Shown: positions 58,049 to 64,000 of the stretch, piece after piece | How the letters are laid out: every line of letters begins with the position of its first letter | Position numbering within the stretch: position 1 is the stretch's first letter | Assembly: GCF_000472385.1 (NCBI RefSeq) | Contig: NZ_AWZU01000003.1 | Span: 137 to 64,136 of the forward strand | Origin: Bradyrhizobium sp. ARR65 | GTDB taxonomy: Bacteria > Pseudomonadota > Alphaproteobacteria > Rhizobiales > Xanthobacteraceae | DNA: 64,000 bases | Reading direction: 5' to 3' | Translations under genes and position numbers: made by a program | The notes under the pieces: generated by a model | Seen by the model: the letters and a program-made list of their open reading frames with translations, nothing else | Told to the model about the DNA's origin: nothing | Databases searched by the model: none

Positions 58049-58086
58049 CGGCGCCGGTCCATCGAGCGCTCCCGCATGCGTGGAGC

Positions 58087-58116
58087 AGGGCGCCTTTCGG
58101 GTGCCCTTTTTCTTTT
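58087..58116 (+). terminator. Rho-independent terminator of the diguanylate cyclase gene
   Basis: Arms AGGGCGCC (58087-58094) and GGTGCCCT (58100-58107), with one G-T pair, enclose the loop TTTCG and are followed by a T-rich tract (58107-58116). It lies about 40 bases after the stop. Confidence 0.85.
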
Positions 58117-58148
58117 CGGCCTCGTAAGCTAGTTTGATACGCGCACGC

Positions 58149-58247
58149 AGCGCGATGACGTTTCTTCGAAACGTCATCGCGCTCTCGTGTTTCTATTTGA
58201 GCATGATCTTTTCAGAAAACCGGTACCCACTTTTCTGGATCATGCTC
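58149..58247. repeat. Perfect 16-bp hairpin plus 49-bp GCATGATC-type palindrome
   Basis: Two palindromes lie side by side. 58149-58183 is a perfect inverted repeat with arms AGCGCGATGACGTTTC and its complement around a TTC loop. 58199-58247 begins GAGCATGATCTTTTC and ends GGATCATGCTC with AAACCGGTACCCACTTTT in the middle. The second is a very common rhizobial intergenic element in my recollection; a diverged copy is at 56613. Confidence 0.8.
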
Positions 58248-58269
58248 CAGAACCGGAGGCCAAACGCCC

Positions 58270-58572
58270 ATGATCACTGAAATTGCGCAAATCGACGTCA
58301 AGCCCGGCAGCGAGAAGGATTTCGAGGCCGCCGTTGCCAAGGCGCGGGCCGCCTTCGGCCGCTCCAAAGGCTTTCACGGGTTCGAGCTGCACAAATCGAT
58401 CGAGAAACCCCACCGCTATCGCTTGATGGTCAAATGGGAAACGCTGGAAAGCCATACGGTCGATTTCCGCGGTTCGGAGAATTTTACCGAATGGCGCGGC
58501 CTGGTCGGGCAGTATTTTGCCGCCCCGCCCGAGGTCGAGCATACTGAAACGGTGTTGACGTCGGCGGTTTGA
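58270..58572 (+). CDS. Antibiotic biosynthesis monooxygenase (ABM) domain protein
   Basis: The 100-residue protein has the ferredoxin-like ABM fold with the segment MITEIAQIDVKPGSEKDFEAAVAKARAAF at the start, GFHGFELHKSIEKPHRYRLMVKWETLESH in the middle and SENFTEWRGLVGQYFAAPPEVEH at the end. Such small proteins may oxidise quinones or bind heme; the substrate is unknown. Its stop lies eight bases before the end of the convergent AI-2E family transporter gene. Confidence 0.85.
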   Translation: MITEIAQIDVKPGSEKDFEAAVAKARAAFGRSKGFHGFELHKSIEKPHRYRLMVKWETLESHTVDFRGSENFTEWRGLVGQYFAAPPEVEHTETVLTSAV

Positions 58573-58580
58573 AACCTGCG

Positions 58581-59702
58581 TCAGCCCGCCGGCTCGACCG
58601 CGGCCTCGTCCGATTTGAAATAGTTGATCATGACCTTGGCGACGGCGATCAAGGGCAGCGCCAAGGCCAGCCCCCAGATCCCGAACACCACGCCAAGCAG
58701 GATTTGGAATGCGAACAGCGTGGCAGGCGGGATGTCGAGCGCCTGCCGCTGGATCAGTGGCGTCAGTATGTAGCTTTCCATCGCGTGCACGCCGAGGAAC
58801 AGGATGGCGGCGCTCAAGGCCGCGATCCATCCCGAGGCGAGACTGGCCAGCACCACGATCAGCCCGCCGATCAACGCGCCGACCGTCGGGATGAAGGCCA
58901 GCAGGCCAGCCTGGATGCCCAGGATGAAGGCCCCCTGGATTCCGATGATGGCAAGCCCGATCCAGGTGACCAGGAAGACTGCGAACATCGTGATGATCTG
59001 CGCGATGAGCCAACGCTCCAGCGTATCGCCGATGCGGTCGACGATCACGGTGGCGCGGGCACGCTGTTTCGCGGGCGCCATGAACAATAGCCCGCTGCGA
59101 TAGATGCCGGGCTGCGCCGCAAAGGCAAGTCCGAGAAACAAGACGATGAAGAAGTTGCCGACGGCGCTGACGGTGCCGAGCAGCAGTTTGAACGTCTGGC
59201 TCACGATGGCTCCGCCGCTGGAGGCGAGCGCGCCGGCGCTCGGCAGCCGGGGACCCGAAGTTGCCGGCGCGGTTGCGCCTGCGGCTTCGCCCGTGCCGGT
59301 ACCGCCGCCAAGTTCGAAATAGCTGGTGTCGATGCCATGCCGGTCGAGGAAGCTTTTGAGGTTCACGAGCTGGGACTTGATGGTGTCGCTCAGCGCCGTC
59401 GCCTGTTGAGCGATGGTGGCGCCGCCCAGGAAAACCACACCGGCGAACAGAACCGCCAGCACGACGCAGACGATGGCGAGCCGCAGCGCATGCGGCAGGC
59501 GGATGAATTCGCCGAGCTTGTTGGTCAGCGCATTCAGCGCCACGGCCAGCAGGATCCCCGTGAAGATCAGGAATAGCGTGGCTGCAAAATACCAGGTGAA
59601 TGCCACCACTGCGGCAAACAGCACCGTGCCGATACCGCCGATCGTAATGGACCAGGCTAGATCCCTGCGCGCCTGCAGGCGCTCGTCATTGGATATCGAC
59701 AC
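58581..59702 (-). CDS. AI-2E family transporter
   Basis: The 373-residue protein has about eight membrane helices and the family pattern with IVDRIGDTLERWLIAQIITMFAVFLVTWIGL, LGIQAGLLAFIPTVGALIGGL and LGVHAMESYILTPLIQRQALDIPP, typical of the AI-2 exporter/UPF0118 family. A Gly/Thr/Pro-rich loop (about residues 130-160) is longer than usual. The family includes transporters of varied substrates, so AI-2 itself is not implied. Confidence 0.9.
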   Translation of the reverse strand: MSISNDERLQARRDLAWSITIGGIGTVLFAAVVAFTWYFAATLFLIFTGILLAVALNALTNKLGEFIRLPHALRLAIVCVVLAVLFAGVVFLGGATIAQQATALSDTIKSQLVNLKSFLDRHGIDTSYFELGGGTGTGEAAGATAPATSGPRLPSAGALASSGGAIVSQTFKLLLGTVSAVGNFFIVLFLGLAFAAQPGIYRSGLLFMAPAKQRARATVIVDRIGDTLERWLIAQIITMFAVFLVTWIGLAIIGIQGAFILGIQAGLLAFIPTVGALIGGLIVVLASLASGWIAALSAAILFLGVHAMESYILTPLIQRQALDIPPATLFAFQILLGVVFGIWGLALALPLIAVAKVMINYFKSDEAAVEPAG

Positions 59703-59903
59703 GTTGCTCCCCGCATCCTCGCTACTGCAAAAGGCACTCTTTCGCCAAACCTGGCCGGGATCAAGCCGGAGCGGCCGCGCCGGTTGGACGCGGCAGCGCT
59801 TTTATCCAAAATTCGCATCACCGCTCCGCAAGCAGACATGTTGATCCGGCGCGGGCCGGCGGGCATGATCACTCATTCGCGAGCCGGGAGAACGGAACGA
59901 GGT

Positions 59904-60686
59904 ATGAGGAGGAAGCCGGTTGTCGGCGTAATCGGGAACGCCCACCGCATCGAGAACAGGTTTGCAGTGCAGGCTGTGGGCGAACGCAACCTTCGCGCCG
60001 TAGCCGAGGTAGCGGGCGCCTTGCCGCTGATGTTCGCCGGCTGCCCGGAGATTACTGACATCGGAGCCTTGCTGGACCTCGTCGACGGCATCGTGCTGAC
60101 TGGCGCCCGCGCCAATGTTCATCCAACCCGCTTCAATACCGAACCGCACGCCAGGCATGAACCCTACGACATCCTGCGCGACGAGGTGGCGCTGGCGGTG
60201 GCGGAAGCCTGCGTCATCAGGGGGATTCCCCTGTTCGGCATCTGCCGTGGCCTGCAGGAGATGAACGTCGCCTTCGGTGGCTCCTTGCATCCGGAAATCA
60301 GGGAATTGCCCGGCCGGATGAACCATCGCATGCCACGTCTCGAGAACGGCGAAATCCATCCCGATCCCAAGGTGATCTTCGCGGATCGTCATGAGGTAAC
60401 GCTCGTGCCGGGCGGCGCCTTCGAAAAGATCCTGGGTTGCGAGAAAATCCGCGTCAATTCGCTGCATGGGCAGGGCATCCTGGAGCCGGGCAAGCGCGTC
60501 GTGGTCGAGGGTATCGCCGAGGACGGCACAATCGAGGCGATCCGGATTGCCGATGCGCCCGCCTTTGCGCTCGGCGTGCAGTGGCACGCCGAATATGATC
60601 CGCAGCGTAACCCGATCAACCGCAAGCTGTTCCAGGCGTTCGGGCAAGCGCTCGCCGCGCGCGCGAAGGTCGTAGCCCATACGTAA
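59904..60686 (+). CDS. Class I glutamine amidotransferase (PuuD-like gamma-glutamyl hydrolase)
   Basis: The 260-residue protein (ATG at 59904, GAACGAGG upstream) belongs to the PuuD-like peptidase C26 family that hydrolyses gamma-glutamyl compounds. The nucleophile elbow is GICRGLQEMNVAFGG with C near residue 113; the catalytic histidine is in GVQWHAEYDP and the other motif VLTGARANVHP is near residue 65. Its position beside glnA suggests a link to nitrogen or polyamine metabolism. It is convergent with glnA through a shared terminator. Confidence 0.88.
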   Translation: MRRKPVVGVIGNAHRIENRFAVQAVGERNLRAVAEVAGALPLMFAGCPEITDIGALLDLVDGIVLTGARANVHPTRFNTEPHARHEPYDILRDEVALAVAEACVIRGIPLFGICRGLQEMNVAFGGSLHPEIRELPGRMNHRMPRLENGEIHPDPKVIFADRHEVTLVPGGAFEKILGCEKIRVNSLHGQGILEPGKRVVVEGIAEDGTIEAIRIADAPAFALGVQWHAEYDPQRNPINRKLFQAFGQALAARAKVVAHT

Positions 60687-60713
60687 ACGCAACCTGGCTC
60701 CCCAAAAAGCAAA

Positions 60714-60738
60714 AGGCGCTCCGCGAGGGAGCGCCTTT
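60714..60738. terminator. Bidirectional terminator between the amidotransferase and glnA
   Basis: Arms AGGCGCTCC (60714-60722) and GGAGCGCCT (60728-60736) enclose GCGAG. On the plus strand TTT follows; on the minus strand TTTTGCTTTTT (60713-60703) follows, so termination is likely stronger for glnA. Confidence 0.88.
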
Positions 60739-60765
60739 CATGTTTCGAATGAACCGAAACGCCGA

Positions 60766-62175
60766 TCAGCCCGAATAGTACATGTCGAACTCGACCGGAT
60801 GCGGCGTCATTTCGAAGCGTTCGACCTCGGTCATCTTCAGCTCGATATAGGCGTCGATGAAGTCGTCGTCGAACACGCCGCCGGCCTTCAGGAAGGCGCG
60901 GTCCTTGTCGAGATTTTCCAGTGCCTCGCGCAAGCTGCCGCACACAGTCGGGATCTGCTTCAGCTCTTCCTTCGGCAGGTCGTAAAGGTCCTTGTCCATC
61001 GCCGGGCCCGGATCGAGCTTGTTCTTGACGCCGTCGAGACCCGCCATCAGCATCGCGGCAAAGCCGAGATAGGGATTGGCGAGCGGATCGGGGAAGCGCA
61101 CCTCGACGCGCTTGGCCTTCGGCGAGGCGGTGTAGGGAATGCGGCAGGAGGCCGAGCGGTTGCGCGCCGAGTAGGCGAGCAGCACCGGCGCTTCGTAACC
61201 CGGGACCAGGCGCTTGTAGGAGTTGGTCGAGGGGTTGGTGAAGGCGTTGATCGCCTTGGCGTGCTTGATGATGCCGGCGATGTAGGACAAGCAGATCTCC
61301 GAAAGGTCGGAGTACTTGTTGCCGGCGAAGACAGGCTTGCCCTCCTTCCAGATCGACTGGTGGCAATGCATGCCCGACCCGTTGTCGCCATAGACCGGCT
61401 TCGGCATGAATGTGGCGGTCTTGCCGTAGATGTGGGCGACCTGCTGGATGCAGTACTTGTAGATCTGCATCTGGTCGGCCATCAGCGTCAGCGTGTCGAA
61501 CTTCATGCCGAGCTCGTGCTGGGCGGAAGCGACCTCGTGGTGATGCTTCTCGACCTTGACGCCCATCTTGGCCATTGCGCCGAGCATCTCCGAGCGCATG
61601 TCCTGCACCGAGTCCTGCGGCGGCACGGGGAAATAGCCCATCTTGGTGCGGATGCGGTGGCCGAGATTGCCACCCTCATAATCGGTGTCGGAGTTGATCG
61701 GCAGCTCGGAGGAGTCCAGCTTGAAGCCGGTGTTGTAGGGGGTCGCGCTGTAGCGGACGTCGTCGAAGACGAAGAACTCGGCCTCGGGTCCGAAATAGAC
61801 GGTGTCACCGATGCCCAGCGACTTGACCATCGCCTCGGCCTTCTTGGCGATGCCGCGGGGGTCGCGGTTGTAGGGTTCGCCGGTGGTCGGTTCCAGCACA
61901 TCGCAGACCAGGATCATGGTGGTCTCCGCGAAGAACGGGTCGATCGTCGCGGTGACCGGGTCGGGCATCAGGCACATGTCGGATTCATTGATCGCCTTCC
62001 AGCCGGCGATCGACGAGCCGTCGAACATCAAACCCTCGGCGAACGAATCCTCTTCGATCATGCCGGCATCGAAGGTGACATGCTGCCACTTGCCACGCGG
62101 ATCGGTGAAACGCAGGTCGACGTATTTGACGTCGTTGTCTTTGATTGATTTGAGGACGTCCTTGGCGGTCTTCAT
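60766..62175 (-). CDS. glnA: Glutamine synthetase, type I
   Basis: GlnA makes glutamine from glutamate and ammonium and is the central enzyme of nitrogen assimilation. The 469-residue protein has the GSI beta-grasp and catalytic domains with [20 protein letters not shown] near the N-terminus, [47 protein letters not shown] and a tail with the adenylylation-site tyrosine in [11 protein letters not shown]. Its partner glnB lies upstream on the same strand, 159 bases away, a normal alphaproteobacterial order. Confidence 0.98.
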   Translation of the reverse strand: MKTAKDVLKSIKDNDVKYVDLRFTDPRGKWQHVTFDAGMIEEDSFAEGLMFDGSSIAGWKAINESDMCLMPDPVTATIDPFFAETTMILVCDVLEPTTGEPYNRDPRGIAKKAEAMVKSLGIGDTVYFGPEAEFFVFDDVRYSATPYNTGFKLDSSELPINSDTDYEGGNLGHRIRTKMGYFPVPPQDSVQDMRSEMLGAMAKMGVKVEKHHHEVASAQHELGMKFDTLTLMADQMQIYKYCIQQVAHIYGKTATFMPKPVYGDNGSGMHCHQSIWKEGKPVFAGNKYSDLSEICLSYIAGIIKHAKAINAFTNPSTNSYKRLVPGYEAPVLLAYSARNRSASCRIPYTASPKAKRVEVRFPDPLANPYLGFAAMLMAGLDGVKNKLDPGPAMDKDLYDLPKEELKQIPTVCGSLREALENLDKDRAFLKAGGVFDDDFIDAYIELKMTEVERFEMTPHPVEFDMYYSG

Positions 62176-62334
62176 GAATCCCCTCTAGGCTACAGGTCGT
62201 CGTTATCCGTTCCGCGGATCAACGACCGCGGGTGACTGCTCAATAGCGTCGGGTGGGGCTCAAGACAACAGAGGTTGCCGGAAATACCGGCCCCTGCCGT
62301 CAGTTTGATGCTTCTGAATCCTTCAAACGTGGAA

Positions 62335-62721
<387 letters not shown>

Positions 62722-62726
62722 TCAAG

Positions 62727-62742
62727 CTGCGCATATGCGCAG
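62727..62742. promoter_or_regulatory. Perfect 16-bp palindrome upstream of glnB
   Basis: CTGCGCATATGCGCAG is a perfect palindrome about 55 bases upstream of the glnB start. It loosely resembles palindromic binding sites of nitrogen regulators, but no -24/-12 promoter was seen next to it. The interval 62743-63057 shows nothing else I can call a gene. Confidence 0.4.
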
Positions 62743-63057
62743 AGCTGTTCGATGCCTGAAATTCGGACCCCGCCTGACCCTCCGGCAGTGTCCAGCGTGA
62801 GGTGTTCACGGCCAGTAGGCACGGCGAACCGAAGCGGCTTCCTCAAAAGCAGGGTCTATGCCAAGTTGTTAAACGGCCTGATTTCGGAACATTATCAGAC
62901 TTTTAACCGGCATTTCGCTTGCTATTGAGCCCAAGCGCCACAATAGCGAAGCCTGCGAAATAGGCAAACCGATGAATGGATGTGCAGTCGCCGGTGGGGA
63001 CAGGTCCGCGCAAAGAAGAAATGCCTCAGGATGAGGCGATCTTACCAGGAATTCGGC

Positions 63058-64000
63058 ATGGAAGTTCTAACCACCGCTGAGATGGAACGTGCAGACCGGC
63101 TCACCATCGCCGCAGGCACGCCGGGCTTTGCACTGATGCTGAGCGCGGGTCAAGCGGTTGCGGAGACGGCACAGGACCTGGTGGAGGAGGGACCGATCCT
63201 CGTGGTCGCCGGGCCGGGCAACAACGGTGGAGACGGTTTTGTCGCCGCGGCGGAACTTGCGGCGCAGGGGCGCGAGGTCTCCGTGAGCCTGATGTGCGAG
63301 CGCGACGCGCTCAAGGGCGATGCGGCCTCTGCGGCGAAAGGCTGGAAACATCCGGTGCTGCCTTTCACGCCGCAGGCGATCGGCAAGCCAGCCTTGATCA
63401 TCGACGCGCTGTTCGGCGCGGGTCTCAGCCGTTCAGTTGCCGGCGAAGCCCACGATATGATCGCGGCGATCAACGCCAATGGCGCCCCGGTCGTTGCCGT
63501 CGACCTGCCGAGCGGCATCAACGGCACCACCGCCGCGGTGATGGGAATCGCGGTGCGTGCGACCGAAACCGTCACCTTCTTTCGCAAGAAGCCTGCGCAT
63601 CTGCTGCTGCCCGGTCGGTTGTATTGCGGCCGCGTCCGGGTTGCCGATATCGGCATCGAGGCGGGCGTGCTCGACGAAATCAGGCCGCTGGCCTTCGAGA
63701 ACAGCCCGCAATTCTGGCGCAGGGCGTTCCCGGTGCCGCGGACCGACGCGCACAAATATGCGCGCGGTCATGTGCTGGTCGTCTCCGGCGATATCGCGGC
63801 CACGGGGGCTGCCCGGATGGCGGCGCGCAGCGCCTTGCGCGCCGGCGCGGGCCTTGTGACGCTGGCATCGCCGCGCGATGCGCTGGCGGTAAACGCCGCC
63901 GCACTGACGGCGGTGATGGTGCGTCCGGTCGACACGGCAATCGAGTTCGGCGAGCGACTCTGCGACAAACGTCTCAATGCCTGCGTGATCGGCCCTGGTG
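63058..64000 (+). CDS. nnr: Bifunctional NAD(P)H-hydrate epimerase/dehydratase (partial)
   Basis: This repair enzyme epimerises and dehydrates damaged NAD(P)H hydrates. The ATG at 63058 (AGGA upstream) gives MEVLTTAEMERADRLTIAAG, then the YjeF-N motif ILVVAGPGNNGGDGFVAAAEL and AVDLPSGINGTT. The C-terminal kinase-like dehydratase domain starts around residue 235 with KYARGHVLVVSGDIAATGAARMAARSALRAGAGLVTL and is cut by the window edge after 314 codons. It is divergent from glnB. Confidence 0.93.
   Translation, partial: MEVLTTAEMERADRLTIAAGTPGFALMLSAGQAVAETAQDLVEEGPILVVAGPGNNGGDGFVAAAELAAQGREVSVSLMCERDALKGDAASAAKGWKHPVLPFTPQAIGKPALIIDALFGAGLSRSVAGEAHDMIAAINANGAPVVAVDLPSGINGTTAAVMGIAVRATETVTFFRKKPAHLLLPGRLYCGRVRVADIGIEAGVLDEIRPLAFENSPQFWRRAFPVPRTDAHKYARGHVLVVSGDIAATGAARMAARSALRAGAGLVTLASPRDALAVNAAALTAVMVRPVDTAIEFGERLCDKRLNACVIGPG

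Overview
The window reads as chromosomal DNA of a Bradyrhizobium-like alphaproteobacterium (Nitrobacteraceae). The reasons are: high G+C throughout; the block glyA-nrdR-ribD-ribE-ribH-nusB-thiL-hppA; a yceD/plsX/fabH/ihfA/MerR run; a GcrA-type regulator; adjacent glnA and glnB; and several dispersed intergenic palindromic repeats of the kind I recall from Bradyrhizobium genomes. The organism call is an inference from gene content and repeats. No search was run.

Layout. 1-507: intergenic repeat mosaic. 508-8571: housekeeping block for one-carbon metabolism (glyA), ribonucleotide reductase control (nrdR), riboflavin synthesis (ribD, ribE, ribH), nusB, thiL and a K+-independent-type H+-pyrophosphatase (hppA), closed by a strong terminator. 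8572-9302: an inverted copy of the repeat found at position 1. 9303-15856: accessory region with an IclR regulator, a broken FAD oxidoreductase, a three-gene membrane operon led by a fatty acid hydroxylase/sterol desaturase family protein, a DUF6166-like protein, a zinc alcohol dehydrogenase, a GntR/FCD regulator and a frameshifted MFS transporter. Two nearly identical 18-bp motifs sit upstream of the hydroxylase operon and of the transporter, which suggests one GntR-controlled regulon. 16187-20660: RND efflux adaptor and pump. 20715-25044: sugar-type ABC transporter on the minus strand.

25420-31241: conserved genes (YbaK-like deacylase, BamE, ubiquinol-cytochrome c chaperone, YceD, plsX, fabH, ihfA, MerR) and a tRNA-Pro. 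31266-40744: mixed envelope, regulatory and metabolic genes (L,D-transpeptidase, SDR, GcrA-like, formamidase-like, YdcF-like, enoyl-reductase-like, FAD monooxygenase with a divergent MarR regulator and a clear palindromic operator). 40926-50061: an exopolysaccharide locus (Wzy-type polymerase, undecaprenyl-phosphate sugar transferase, glycosyltransferase, Wzz/ExoP-like co-polymerase, BcsL-type acyltransferase, deacetylase-fold protein). In this locus the co-polymerase ATPase domain and the deacetylase both lack key catalytic residues.

50058-64000: DUF2842, heme A synthase, metY, a CoA-binding protein, enoyl-CoA hydratase, thioesterase, rplM-rpsI, a membrane diguanylate cyclase, an ABM-domain protein, an AI-2E family transporter, a class I amidotransferase, glnA, glnB, and the start of a bifunctional NAD(P)H-hydrate repair enzyme that runs off the right edge. 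No prophage, complete insertion sequence, CRISPR array or plasmid function was seen. The best candidate for something undescribed is the 10.6-15.9 kb locus with its shared operator. Other points worth a second look are the A37 of the tRNA-Pro and the two apparently non-catalytic proteins of the exopolysaccharide cluster.
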